Shown: positions 42,522 to 54,664, numbered from the stretch's first letter. The stretch: DNA of 64,000 nt from Leptasterias polaris (GCA_037783415.1 JAZGTN010000037.1:5070501-5134500), one strand, 5' to 3'. Notes: generated by a model from the sequence alone, not told the origin. Program-made: numbers and translations.

Positions 42522-44458
42522 AACAGTGGAGTCATAATTAATTTGTGTTATGCCTAAAAACTAAAATAAAATGAATACACACAAATTATGAAAAAATGAA
42601 ATTGATCAACAAAGAAAACAAATTATTCAATGAGAAATTAAATACAGACAGGAAGACTACATGTTTCACTTGCCTTGGGGTTATTTAGAGTAATCAATGT
42701 TTAAAAATGTTGAATCTTTTTTCAAATTTGCTTTGATCGGCCACCCACCCCAAAATTTCAATTTTTGAAAATTGACACAAAAAATGGCAGCCTATTTAAG
42801 CTAGACTCTCAACACTGAAGGACAAAATAATGCCTCAAATGAAGTCATATATTTTAGATCAATGTTCTCTCAGCTCAGGAGTTTTCAACATTGAAAACCC
42901 CTGAGCCATCTGGTATTGCATGCCATCAGGCACGGAGGTTGGCTAGCGAAACAAGGTTGACTGAATATAGACAGCAGACACGACAGACAATCTGGAGAAG
43001 AGACTGCTGCATGCTGGTTGTTTTTCTCATTTTAATTGTATACACTCAATTTTGATTTTCAGTTAAAATGAATTTCTTTGGACCCATCCACCCACAATTT
43101 TGGAAAAAGATAGAAATGTTTAAACATTGATTATTCTGAATGACCTATTAAAATCAATAAACATTGTTAGTGTTACGGTGTTTACAATTAATTATTAATA
43201 CAGTTAATCCACACATCAATTAACATTCACAATGGTGCATGGTCGAGATGATGTGTCATAAAAACTCATATGATATGACTTTAAGTGCAACAAAAGAAAA
43301 GAAAAAATAACAGTTTCAGATGGTTAGACCATATGGGCCTACGCTGTCTGAGTTTGAGCCTACAGTATGAATGAGCACTGACAATGACACCATGCATGCC
43401 ATAGTAGAGAAAAGAATTTCTAAAACTAACCTTAACCACGAAAAAGCATCCATTTTCTTTCTGTCTAAGTTTAGTCTGAGATCCGTTGGGGGTAGGTTGG
43501 TACACAACACAGGCTAGGTTAAACTGTAAATGAGTAAATGTCTATTTTTAGGCGCAAGGATTGAAGTCAACGCAATGGAATTTTCCAAGAATTTGAAGAA
43601 ATATACAAAGCCAACAACCAGAGGTCAGGGGCTAGCACCAAGCATGGAATTCCTGATATTATGTTTTTACCACAGGGAGAGCATTGCACAACATTGAACA
43701 CCGCACACAGTCCACAGAGCAGACAAACAAACACAAAAGACACAGTAAACACAAACCGGTTGCAGACGTAGACCACTGACAATTTTCAACTTTCAATAAC
43801 TACGTGCAAATTCAGAGTAAAATTGCTTACATTTTATGCAGAGAAAGAAAGCAAAGCTGTTAACGAAACCGTAGTTATGACTTTTATTGAGCGGCTTACC
43901 TTTAGTTAGTTAGCAAGTTTATGTCAAAGTCACACACAGTTTTCCGTGACCGCCGTGTCATGTCATCATCTGAAATGTTTATTTTTAGCTCACATTTCAT
44001 CGCGGATATAATTGGTCTGGTAACTGCCTAATTGGGTATTGCACATTTATTCTCAGATAAAGCACTGATTCAATGACGGGAGAACTCCGAGCCAGGCTAA
44101 CTAAGGTTTCTTCTTTCTTTTCTTGAAATAAAGTAGTGCCGTTTTTATTGTTTTATTTTGTCCGCGATGAGATCACAATCAGCTTGAAATTTTATTTAAA
44201 TCAATAATTACAAGTATGTTGTGTTATTAATTAAGTTCCCCGAAAAGGATGTGGCTTGAAATATTTCAGAAGTTATATTAGAGCGTATTGATATGAATTG
44301 ATTTTAAAAACATACAGTGCCACTCTCACGGTAAAGCGGATATTTTTTTAGCTGAAGGCCTGCAGCCTCGCACTGGTCGGGTACCTAACCTCCATTTTAC
44401 AAAAAGACAACATCAAAAGTTGTGTAGAAAATCGCAACCAGGTTAAATAAAAAACAAC

Positions 44459-44473
44459 ATGGCGGCGAAGTAA
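44459..44473 (+). promoter_or_regulatory. Five-codon upstream ORF (or first-exon start) of RBM15
   Basis: AACATGGCGGCGAAGTAA is an ATG in a strong context followed by three codons and TAA. It lies 66 bp upstream of the assigned RBM15 ATG and in the same frame, so the stop sits between an excellent start and the main frame. The stop overlaps a donor-like GTAAGG (44470-44475). It could be a translation-dampening uORF, a spliced first exon, or a sequence error. Confidence 0.6.
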
Positions 44474-44524
44474 GGTGTTTGCGTTTTGAAATCAGTCGCT
44501 TCAAACTCAATAGTTTCTGAACAA

Positions 44525-46912
44525 ATGAGGCACCAATCGAGTAGAGACACATCCAAGTGGACCCGAGGAAGCCCCGAAGTTCGTCGGACAAACTCGAAGG
44601 ACAGAATGAGCCCTGGAAATGATCGGTATGAAGGTAGGGGAGGTAACAAAGCAGGTCGGTCCCGCAGTCTAGAAAAGGAAGAGCGAGGCAGAGTTGGTCG
44701 GGATAGCAAGCGCTCCAGTCGCGGCGACCATGAGCGTGATGGTGGTGGCGGCAGGGAGCCGTACGGCGGTGGTGGCGACCATCGTTACAATACAAGTTAT
44801 GACAAGCATGATAAGGAACCCAAATACTCTAGCTTACGAGTCAGTAATTTCCCATCCCATGTATCTGATATGGCGATCAAAGATGCCCTTTTTCATGAAT
44901 TCAAAAAATTTGGGGAGGTGAACGTACGGGTGGCGTACAGTGGGGATGAGAGATTTGCCTTTGTAAATTATCGCTCTTCTGATCTGGCACGAGATGCGAA
45001 ACAAGCCAAAGGAGACAGGTTAACGCTTTTTGGTAAGCCATTGCGAATTGATAGTGTGTTTAAACGAAGGAGTCTTTCTCCAGACCAAGGTTATTCTGGA
45101 AGACAGGGCCAGGAACCCATGGGTGGGAGACGCCAGCAACACAGAAACATGGGTCGTGACGGTCCCGGAGGAGGCAGGGATAGAGATCAGGGTTATGACA
45201 ACAGAAGACCGTACGGTGGTAGTGGTGGCGATGGCTACCAATCTAGAGAACGTGACCGTGATCGTGATTTGTTGCTTCTCCCAGAGGATGATCCCAAAGC
45301 AACGCGCACTGTTTTTGTAGGAAATCTAGAGGAAGGAATACAGGATAATGAGCTTAGGAATGCGTTTGAGCGCTATGGCATTGTTGAGGACGTGGATATA
45401 AAATATCCTCCACGCGGCCAGGGCAATCCATTTGCATTTGTTAGGTTTTTAAATTTGGACATGGCTCATAAAGCTATGGTTTCTATGTCCGGCCAATACA
45501 TTGGCAGGAACCAGGCTAAAACAGGTTATGGCAAGCTGTCTCCAACAACACGATTGTGGGTGGGAGGTCTAGGGCCTTGGGTTTCCCTTGGTGTTCTTGA
45601 ACACGAGTTTGATCGATTTGGAGCAATTCGTAAAATTGATTACATCAAAGGGGACGACTATGCCTACATTCAGTATGAAACCTTGGAAGCAGCTCAAGCG
45701 GCGGCGTCAAACATGAGAGGGTTTCCTCTTGGAGGACCAAATCGTCGCCTCCGTGTTGATTTTGCAGACCCGGATACTGGAAACCGTCCATATTCCATAC
45801 ATTCACCACCAAGAAAACCACCAAGAGATGATGCCATGGGTGGTTACAATAATCGCTATAACCAGGAACGTGATTTCCGCCGTGATAACTCACCGCCCCA
45901 GCAGTACCGTGATGGAGGACGTAACGACCAGTGGCAAGGACCAGATGGAGGGGGATACCGTGGAGATTTTAATCGTCGTGGTGGCAGCTGGCAGGGTGAC
46001 GACAGTCGTGGGGATACAGATTGGAACCGCAGAAACTCAGATGGAGGAGGAAAGCAGTTTAACCCTCGAGGGCAGGACAACCGCCGTAAACGTCAGGCAT
46101 CCCCTGGCAATGATTTCATAAAAGACCGTCCATCTGATAGAGGAAGACCGTTTAAAAAGCGCAGATCCCCTGATGGTGGTGCTGCCAGTGGAGACAGGAG
46201 ATATGATGGAAGTTTTGACTCACCAGAGAGAGCTGGAATTGGCAATGCAGACGTTCCTGAATTTCATGGTAGGAAACGTTATGCCGATGACGGCGACAGG
46301 CGTGATAGTGATGGATATCGCAATGACAGGAGGACGTCTGACAGAGGCTTCCAGGTAAAACAGGAAGGACGGAGGACGGAAAAGTACAACAGCTTGATCG
46401 ATCTCGTAAAATTTCTGCCACAGAGCTGGCAGAACTACATTGTGTTGAAAAATAGTGCCTTCTCAACTTGCATGTATTTTATCGGTGGAGATGTGTCTGT
46501 TGCTGAAAGTTTGTTGCCAGTGAGTGGCACTGGCGATGAGTCGCCGCTGCGCATTACTCAACGCTTACGCCTGGACCAGCCGAAGCTAGACGAAGTGGGC
46601 AAGAGGATTTCAGATGCTGGATCTGGAGGCCACTGCTTGTTGCTGGCCCTGCCGGGCCCCGCCCAGGAGAGCACGCCAGCTGGCACTCAGTCGCGTGCCC
46701 TGCGCAATCTTGTGACGTACTTGCAACAGAAGCAAGCTGCCGGAATCATCAGCTTGCCTGTGTCAACGGGATCAGAGGACGACGGAGTTCTGCATGCCTT
46801 TCCACCTTGTGAGTTCTCACAGAAACAGCTACTGCGCTACGCTCCTGGGCTTAGTTCGGAAGCTACTAGTGAGGATCACTTGGCTGTGGTTATTGTTCGT
46901 GGTGCCGCTTAG
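44525..46912 (+). CDS. RBM15: RBM15/Spen-family RNA-binding protein (intronless)
   Basis: Encodes 795 residues from the first in-frame ATG. The frame is open back to 44474 but has no ATG there. Domains: an Arg/Ser/Gly-rich N-terminus; RRM1 about 101-180; RRM2 about 262-336 with RTVFVGNLEEGI; RRM3 about 342-414 with RLWVGGLGPWVSLGVLEHEF and RGFPLGGPNRRLRVDFAD; a long RG/RD-rich low-complexity region about 420-615 with KR-rich nuclear signals; SPOC about 627-794, with LRITQRLRLDQPKLDEV and VLHAFPPCEFSQ and ending VVIVRGAA. The order and the last motifs match vertebrate RBM15/RBM15B, which are also essentially single-exon coding genes. From the family: a nuclear adaptor that recruits the m6A writer complex to RNA and links SPOC to silencing or export factors. 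It is head to head with MK2. RBM15 and RBM15B cannot be told apart and may be a single pre-duplication gene. Confidence 0.95.
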   Translation: MRHQSSRDTSKWTRGSPEVRRTNSKDRMSPGNDRYEGRGGNKAGRSRSLEKEERGRVGRDSKRSSRGDHERDGGGGREPYGGGGDHRYNTSYDKHDKEPKYSSLRVSNFPSHVSDMAIKDALFHEFKKFGEVNVRVAYSGDERFAFVNYRSSDLARDAKQAKGDRLTLFGKPLRIDSVFKRRSLSPDQGYSGRQGQEPMGGRRQQHRNMGRDGPGGGRDRDQGYDNRRPYGGSGGDGYQSRERDRDRDLLLLPEDDPKATRTVFVGNLEEGIQDNELRNAFERYGIVEDVDIKYPPRGQGNPFAFVRFLNLDMAHKAMVSMSGQYIGRNQAKTGYGKLSPTTRLWVGGLGPWVSLGVLEHEFDRFGAIRKIDYIKGDDYAYIQYETLEAAQAAASNMRGFPLGGPNRRLRVDFADPDTGNRPYSIHSPPRKPPRDDAMGGYNNRYNQERDFRRDNSPPQQYRDGGRNDQWQGPDGGGYRGDFNRRGGSWQGDDSRGDTDWNRRNSDGGGKQFNPRGQDNRRKRQASPGNDFIKDRPSDRGRPFKKRRSPDGGAASGDRRYDGSFDSPERAGIGNADVPEFHGRKRYADDGDRRDSDGYRNDRRTSDRGFQVKQEGRRTEKYNSLIDLVKFLPQSWQNYIVLKNSAFSTCMYFIGGDVSVAESLLPVSGTGDESPLRITQRLRLDQPKLDEVGKRISDAGSGGHCLLLALPGPAQESTPAGTQSRALRNLVTYLQQKQAAGIISLPVSTGSEDDGVLHAFPPCEFSQKQLLRYAPGLSSEATSEDHLAVVIVRGAA

Positions 46913-47467
46913 TACTACAATTATCACACACATAAGAGAAAAAAAAGAGAGAAACAATCGTTGGCGATAGCTTGCTATAATTTAAAAGGGTCTGCCTAAA
47001 CTGTAATTTTTATGTGTTTTTTAATTGCTTCCTGTTATGTTTGCATCATGTAATTTTGATTGTGTGCAAATTAATTAGAAGTTGAATTTTTTTTCTATAT
47101 TCCAGCTGGTCAATGCTGTTGAATTCTTGACGTTTCACCAATCAAATGATGGAGCAGTGTTAATTATTCTAGCCTTTTAAACTTACAGCAAGCAAAGTTA
47201 GCAATTTTTAGTGTTGTGCTGTTACGTGTAGCTTGCATAGTAACAATATTGTACTCTAAATAGATTTAGTACAATTTAGATCAACAATCAGTGAATGAGT
47301 GCTAGGTAGTTTGTATTTTAGTATGTTTAACTTTTAGAAAAAGTGAAAGATTTTCAGAAATGTTTACGCTTGGGAGAGAAACAAAAAGAAACGCACCAAA
47401 GTCACCAAGGAAATAATTTGTACTCAATTAACAATTATGTGGATTCATTGGAAGTGATCTGGGAATC

Positions 47468-47473
47468 AATAAA
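47468..47473 (+). terminator. Candidate poly(A) signal of RBM15
   Basis: AATAAA about 556 bases after the RBM15 stop codon, followed within about 25 bases by A-rich sequence with TATAAATGCA. It is the first canonical hexamer downstream of the stop that I see. The intervening AT-rich sequence lacks repeats and is plausible 3' UTR. Confidence 0.55.
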
Positions 47474-47744
47474 GAGATTATAAATGCACAATACAAAATT
47501 GTCCTCAATTTAACTTAAGAGGTAGGATCATACTTTGGTAATAACCCCGGCGAGAAAAAAAAATTGGGTCATTTTTATCTGAACGTTTATAAAGATGGTA
47601 ATGGTATTAAGCATCATGCAAAACTGTTTTGTCTGAAGTGCCCCATTGATAAGAAATCAATAAAAGTCTTGTCAAAAAATTTGAATCTCAAAAACAAAAT
47701 TGCGATTCAAATTTCCATTGTGTCTGTTTGGGGATGCTGCGGCA

Positions 47745-47940
47745 AGAGATGTCGTTGGTACTCGCTGTCACCCCGTTAAATGTGGACAGATTTGACGTCC
47801 TTGATGAAAATACTGTGAAAGTGTTTGCTGTTTTGCTGTATTCAGCTGAAACTTTCACATATGATTTTCTTTGTATCTATGTGAATTAAAAAAATAAATC
47901 AGCGTTTACTTTGAAAAACAAAATGATGACCCTACCTTTA
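47745..47940 (-). repeat. Dispersed repeat (TAGGGTCATCATTTTG), inverted copy
   Basis: On the minus strand it reads GGTAGGGTCATC, GAAAGTTTCAGCTGAATACA and GGGGTGACAGCGAGTACC, in the same order as 36925-37350. Confidence 0.7.
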
Positions 47941-48530
47941 AAACATACATGTATTTTCATAATTTACCAAACTATTTTCATTGGACCCTCATTACTGGCT
48001 CTGGATTCAATGAAGTGATTTGAACCAGCTGGACAAAATGTAGTTAATTATCCACAGAAATTGTTACCGTGTACATGTATAAGTGTGAGTAGCTTGATGG
48101 ATACTGTCTCATTATTAAATTGTGTATAAAAGTGCAAATCACCAACATTTTTTTTCTTCTTTTTTTCTTCTTTTTTTCACAAAATAGTGTGTGTTGGCAA
48201 ACTGGAACATCAACCCACATACATAGAAGTCTTAAAAATAACACCTTGAAAAAATCACATGCAACTGGTGTCTTAATTTGATGTGTATTTCTTGTGTACA
48301 GTCGCACTGCAAAGATGGTGGGTGTGGAAAAATAAAAAAATGTGTAAGATAGTTCCCAAGATGCCACACTCTTAAAATGTTTTTTTTTGTAACTGAATAG
48401 ACAACTTTCTCACTTGTAGTATAAAACCTAAGATATGTATACCTTGTTGGTATATAATTCATTCTTTTCCCTTTGAGATAAGTGTGACCCATTGTTAAAG
48501 TTAACATTCAGCATTAGGCCTATTCAGCAT

Positions 48531-49094
48531 CAGTGTTTTCCCCTGGCTGTAAACTGAGCGAGGTGGCGACAGTTAAAATAGTACTCCGCACCAATGCTAA
48601 AAATTGAAGCTGATTACCCGTATCTCAGACAAACTTGTCAAATTTTGCCAACACACGCAGGTACATTACCAAGTTGCGTGTACTGAATATATACATGTAC
48701 ATTGTATACTACTAGTGCAGTTTGGCGAGTCAATGATGCGGTTATCTACGGTGGATTATTTGTCTGACAGCCGGGTGTTTTGAGCAAAAGTGAAGTCATT
48801 AGTGCTGAGTGCTTTTGATGATTGAAAACAAAAATGACGCAGCCTGCAAACTGACAAGAATGCAGCGCTCTCACAAATGCATGATAATTCCATGTACTGT
48901 ACATGTACACATCCAAATTGTGATGCATCCAAATTCTTGATGTCAAGGGGTCAAGGAACAAGCTCATAAATGCCACACAAAAAAATCACATTAAGTATTC
49001 ATTATGCAAGTCTACACAGCAAGGTGGTGATATTTGCCCCCCAAAAGAGCCAGGTGGGCTGCCTCGCTGTTGAATGGGCAGGTGGAAAACACTG
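48531..49094. mobile_element. hAT-like element, 564 bp
   Basis: Ends CAGTGTTTTCCCC and the inverse of GTGGAAAACACTG, followed inward by CTGAGCGAGGTGGCGACAG and CACCTGGCTC-type sequence. Outer 8-mers TTCAGCAT (48523-48530) and TTTAGTAT (49095-49102) agree at 6 of 8, both differences being C/T. This fits an aged 8-bp hAT duplication. Confidence 0.7.
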
Positions 49095-49438
49095 TTTAGT
49101 ATTGGTTGGTGATTGGTGACAATGAAAGTTTCAAATTTGTCAAAGAAATATTGGTTTTACAAACCCTAGCATTGCCCTAGGCTGTTATGATGGTATTAAA
49201 AATGTGTGATGCCTCAGCTCTGCCTATACACAGTCAGAGAGATCGGCCAAGGACACTGCTATTTTGTAGGGTTTATAAGAGGGTACAAATGTTACTATTG
49301 GCCCTGAAAAAAAAGGTTGTAAAAGACTGTTAAAACATCCTTTTTGACAAGAAAGGCTTATCATTTGTGACACAATTTCTAAAGGTTTTTTTTCACGATT
49401 TCTTGGAATTTGGAGGATTGGAATGAATGTACATGTAC

Positions 49439-50046
49439 CAGGGTTCTGCCCAGGATTTGTTTAGTGCCGGAATTTTTTTTGTCCTAGTACAGTCAAGTCA
49501 ATTTCCTTTCGATCGTGCACGGAGTGGTTATGTGCGCCCTGCAGCTGTGCCTTGAATGTAGGCCCTCAGTGCGCGCACGCCTTTACCGCCATGGGAAAAC
49601 AATTTACAGCATCTATAGCATGGTGCTTACTCTGCAGTTCATTTCCGTTGTATTAAACGCTGAGAATAGGGTTCGCAACATGATGAAACTGGTATCATGT
49701 TATTCCAAGCGTAAAGCTATAATCAGCGTGACTGGAAACCATTGCAAAATCAATGCGGGTTTCGTGCGTTGGATATATTGTACATCGTAGAGGCGGGAGG
49801 AATGCTCGATCCTGGATCATTAAAATAGACTCAAACCAAAGAAGTAGGCTACTCGAAACTTTGGATAAAACTGTTTACTGGTAAATAATTTGTTTTACAC
49901 GTTGTTCAAAATATTTTGAAGGAAATGGGCAAAAAAAAGGGAAAATGTGTGGTGGTCGGAAAAAGAAAAAATTCTGCGAGTGCCGGTCGGGGAATCATGA
50001 GTGCTGGTCGGGTTTTCCGGCACCGACCACTGTGGGCAGAACCCTG
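49439..50046. mobile_element. hAT-like element, 608 bp
   Basis: Ends CAGGGTTCTGCCCA and TGGGCAGAACCCTG are close inverse copies, and the right-end interior repeats GTGCYGGTCGGG. ATGTAC is duplicated directly outside (49433-49438 and 50047-50052). A 91-codon frame inside is not recognised. Confidence 0.75.
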
Positions 50047-50649
50047 ATGTACAAAAACATTTACTTTCCCGTACATGCTGCCTGGTGCATAATTGAGTAA
50101 GAATACATCCTGGTTTTTACATCCTGGCTTTTATAAATGGGGAATTCAGAATTCATATTATTATGACTGGGCTTAAGTCAAACCCCACCAGCAACCCAGT
50201 GTTAAGGTTTAGATTTTTATTTAGTTATTTTTTAATTGAGTCATACTGTATATTTACTTGACCTCAAAATTCTTGCGAGTGATTGAAAAAGAAAACTACA
50301 ACTTTTCCACCAAAAAGCCACATACATTGAAAGCCTTTGTCAGAAAGCTGCGGCTTTCATCTGTTCTGAATTTCAAAAAATGAAGTTGTGGCAGTGGGCC
50401 AGTTATAAAACTGACAAAAAAAAACCAAATATTTTCTTGCCAAGTTAGATCAGTTGTGTCAATCGCTGTGATTTCTTAGTACATTTCTAAGGTCAATATT
50501 TCATGTGCAGTATGTGCTTTGTACATATGAATGTTTTACTTGAACTCAGTAACTTCAGAATTCTGTGTTATTTGTTAACAGTTTGTGTAGTACAAAGTAT
50601 TTTGGCAGTATATTGCAACATTAAGCCTAAGTTACTATCCTGGATTCCT

Positions 50650-53600
50650 ATACATGTATGTGTGGAGAAAAACCCATAAGAGAACTAGAGAATTGTCCAT
50701 GTGATGGCGTCAGATTTCGCGACACCTATTTCAGCATGCGTGTTGTTAGCGACCTCATAACCTCATCTCTGCCTCCGTGTTTGTGCTTAATCTGAAGATT
50801 GTGTTTTATTCTTCTTTGAAAGACTAACATCTTTGCCCCAAGAGGAAACAACAAAAATTCTGAAGTTCTTCAATCACCAATATGTATGTGCTGTGTTGGT
50901 AAAATTGCAGAAACTGCAGAGAAAACTTGCAAGTTCAATTTGTATTTTATTCTCGGACGTCCGACCATCATGTGAGGAGAAAAAAAGTGCCTTCATCACT
51001 GGGGGAAAAAACCCAAGTATGACGAGAAATTCTTTTATAAATATATAGATGCCCTTTGTTTACTGCACAACCATACGTCCATCCAAGTGATTTTATTGAA
51101 ATATTAACGCACCCATGGCTTGCCAACGAGAGTATGTGATGAGAACATGCAAAAGTCATCGTCGTCTCATTGGTGAAGAAAATTGTGGAATGACGTTTCG
51201 TTCGTTTTGTGTGTGATGATGTTCCTGTGAGTGGAATCAGCATTGCCAGGCCAGCCTGTACGCTTCATGGCATAATGTTTGAATACCACCCAATAAATGG
51301 ATGAATCCATCTTTATGTGCAAGCTTGTCGATGAGATTTATGCCGTGATCAAAAGCCTCTGTAACAAACGAAACACCATTTTGAATCCGCTCATGATTGC
51401 AATCTCTCAATACCCGCAATACGCCACCCCCTAAGTTAACGAGAGCTACCCAAAGATCCACCCCCTTTCATGTGAAATAAGAGAAATGCTGCAAAAGTTA
51501 TGAACCGTTTAAAGAGAAATGCAAGTTGTCTGATTAATAATAAAGACAGTAACTCTTGGACTAAGGTCCATTAGCTATCAACACGAGACCTGTTACTAGA
51601 GTTACTACTGTCCTGTCATATTTATCAAGTTTAAGTTGGTGCTGTTAAACTTAGTACAGTTATCCGGCTGTCTGTAAGCAGTACATGAACTGTGACCAAC
51701 CGTTAGTCAAAGAACGGAAGCTTTGACAAAGAAAATCACAACACCCATCAAGTATTGGTAGAGTTGTTGATTTTTTTCAATTACATAATGTGATGCAAGA
51801 AGGAACGGAAACGGATGAGAAAAGACATCCAGTGGAAAGTTCAATCTGTTATGAAGTTAAAATGAGAGTTGCAGTCAGTTGAAGTTGGTGTTGTACACAG
51901 TTACAATAAGCGGAACGACATGTTTTGTGATGTGATTGAAACGACACCCTGTGAAGTAAGCTCGCCATTGTCGTTGCAACCCTCCCAACTGTGCTATGTT
52001 CTGCCGCTTCGAGAGTGCCTCATCTAGAAAGAGCGGAGTCACGTTGATGTGAGTGAACCACCCCCCCACACCCAGAGGAAGGATGCATAATTGTGTGGTC
52101 ATTGACAAGTGTCATGGTCATTGTCATCAAGGGGACCAACGCTGCAACTGCATTGTTCTCATGTGGCCATTAGAAAAGTCATCAGCCTGATTGTCACTGT
52201 CACTGTCATCAAGTTGACCAACACAGCAGATTTTCTTTTGCCTCTTCAACACCCCTTCCCAATAGACTGACTTGGTGTCAAGGATAGTGTCATCGTCATT
52301 GTCAGTTGTCATTATCAGCGGTACCGCAATACGTCAAAACCTGCTCGCTATTACCTCCCTATCAATCACCTCATCGGAAAACGCAATTGAAAAAATAAAT
52401 AAAAGTGAGCTTATTGAGCTTAAGCTTGAATCAAGTGCTCAAAAAGTGAACTCAAAAGCTCAATGCACCTTTAGTATAAGTCGTCAAGCCATCTAATGTA
52501 AACGTAAACACCTGCCTGTATGAACTACATGTACTCTCCAGTGCTCACAAAGTTGGGATGTGCTGCTACTTTGTGATAGCCATCAATCACAACGGCAACA
52601 AGAGTGATGCGTCAACCCGTGCTCCAGTGTGAAATCAGTCGGAGTTTGTGATATTTGTGAGGTAAGGGCAAATGAGCCAGTTACAAGCATTTTGTGTCCA
52701 CCAATATAAATGCCGCCATGTTGTGACCAGAGGGAGATAGAGTGGCAGACCCAAGTGTTTTCATTTGTATATTTTTGATATAAAAAAACCAAAGATTATT
52801 GGATCATTGAATACTGAATTATTTGTACTATGGAGGACGACGCCGAGGATATCTGAAATTCTGAACCCAAACCAAAAATACTATGTGTGTGTGTGATGTA
52901 CAATTTTGTATTGGTACGTGTATTATTTGTCTTGAGCAGCATGCTGTGTTCTTCATTCTACTGACACGTGAATTATTTTTTAACAAAATTGCAGCTGTTT
53001 GTATAAAATAGAATTGAGACAAAGATATTTTTATACCTTGATCAACAAAAGTGCAGTTATGTTTTTTGAGATATTATGCATTTATGTGAGAAATATACGC
53101 AGTGTATCTGAACGGAACTTTGCAATTCTGAGCTAGTGAATCTGTGGAGATGGTGATGGTGTTGTTTTACAGCACGTTATGATTGCACTGTTCTTCATGA
53201 TTTTCAGACTCACTGCTTTTGTGACCTCAGTGAAATCTTTTTAGGCGATCACAGATTTTTGTGAAGAATTTCAAGTATGATTTTTCCTTCAGTGTGTGGA
53301 AAAGACCAGACAGAATCTGAAATTTTTAATCTCAAAATGTGCAATGTTTTCGTGCAATACTGATTTTAAAGACAAATTGATACACACGACAATGATACAC
53401 CTCATTGATTCGGAGAGATCATCTTACTGTATTTTGTTCACTCATGTGGAAAGCGGCAAATTCTCCAGGGCCTCATGTTTGTGTGCCTGTTATGTTTTAA
53501 TCTGATACCCCAGGAATCGCCCCCCCACCTCGTCATGTTGTGTCAACAAGATGAAATCCTTAAGGAGGAGCCGCAAGATTCTCATTGGATTGCGGGGAAA

Positions 53601-54000
53601 AAAGCAAGACCCTCAGTTCTGTGGATCAACTCGTGTGTGACCATGCTCCGTATTTGTGTTCAAATACACAGCATCAATGGATTGAACGTTTGCAAAGTCA
53701 TCGAAGAGGAACATTTCTGATTTCATATGAAGAAAAAAAAGTGTGTTCTGTGGAGTGATGTTCATGTGCCCATGACCTTTGACCTCCCCAGCAGGAAGTG
53801 ACATCCTATGTGTTAGTGTGTCTGAGCGGAGCATCCTGTTAACAACGGATCATCGTGTGTTGTGTTATATTAAGGTGCATCCTGTGTCATTGAATCTTGC
53901 ATTTACTGACCAGGAAGTGAAATCTCCAAAGGGCTAGATTTGTGACAACAAAGCTTTACTGTTTGTGTGTTCTTTCTTTCAAAAATGTTCTAAACTTATG
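50650..54000. other. Repeat-poor stretch of unknown function
   Basis: I find no recognised transposon, SINE or MITE here, in contrast to everything around it. Open frames are short (up to about 90 codons) on both strands and none resembles a known family. GT-rich words such as TGTGTGATG are frequent. It could be an extended RBM15 3' UTR, a long non-coding RNA or simply old unique sequence. Confidence 0.4.
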
Positions 54001-54061
54001 ACATTGTATGCTATTGTTTGTTTATTAAGCAATTTCATTCTCAGTATTTTCCTGATTCACG

Positions 54062-54160
54062 TAGAAAAAAACTGGGTGGGATTCTGACCTACAACCTTTG
54101 TCTTGCTCGAGCAGATGTCTTTACCATTAGACAACCGAGCTATGTAAAGCCGAGAACTGA
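54062..54160 (-). repeat. tRNA-like SINE fragment
   Basis: The minus strand reads TAGCTCGGTTGTCTAATGG, a tRNA-like A-box region, and after about 40 bases GGTCAGAATCCCACCC, a B-box-like sequence. No full tRNA fold is apparent. Confidence 0.5.
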
Positions 54161-54439
54161 GTATACAGTGCTTAATACACAGCGGTGTAAGGGGGAACAA
54201 ATATATATTCTTTATTACTGATGCAAAATTAACATCTATCAAAGACATTGTAGGCTTTGAACTTAGCTGTGGCAATTATTTCCATTTCTAGGGTCGACTG
54301 TCTGATGACCTTAGAAATTGTCCAATTAACATCAAATTTGTAAAGTGCCTTAACATCCAAATGAAGTTCAAGGTCTCCAATAAATGGCAATTGAAAATGT
54401 CACACGTATCAGCCAGCTGTGGTGGTCTTTGTAATGTTG

Positions 54440-54664
54440 ACACTCTGCATGCATCTTCATCTGTTAACAGTTGGTCGCTGGCCAAATGCCAGTTAAAACA
54501 CATGCGGATCAGTCAAAATTCACTACTGATTGGCTAGTGCAGTGTTGGAAAGCATCCCTATTTAATGTGAAATATAGACCAGTGAAAAAGCTGGTGGACT
54601 TGTGAACTGACTAGCTAACTGGTCCTGCTGGCCAGTCACTGAAAAAGTGAAGGGCGGACCCTGA
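54440..54664 (-). repeat. Dispersed repeat (ACTGGCCAGCAGGACCAGTT), inverted copy
   Basis: Reverse-complement copy of 40722-40948, with 54540-54664 exactly identical over 125 bp and the rest diverged. Confidence 0.9.

Noticed and set aside
44397..46466. Several long antisense open frames over RBM15
   Set aside because: They are mirror frames of the RG/RD-rich coding sequence, with Arg/Cys/His-heavy composition typical of antisense shadows.
51237..51461. Minus-strand frame with protein-like composition (VLRVLRDCNHERIQNGVSF)
   Set aside because: It starts at a non-ATG codon, has no splice sites I can pair with neighbours and matches no family I know. It was left as unsupported.
52127..52312. 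Minus-strand acidic frame (TTDNDDDTILDTK)
   Set aside because: It arises from repeated GTCATTGTCATC-type words that translate as Asp-rich sequence. There is no further support.
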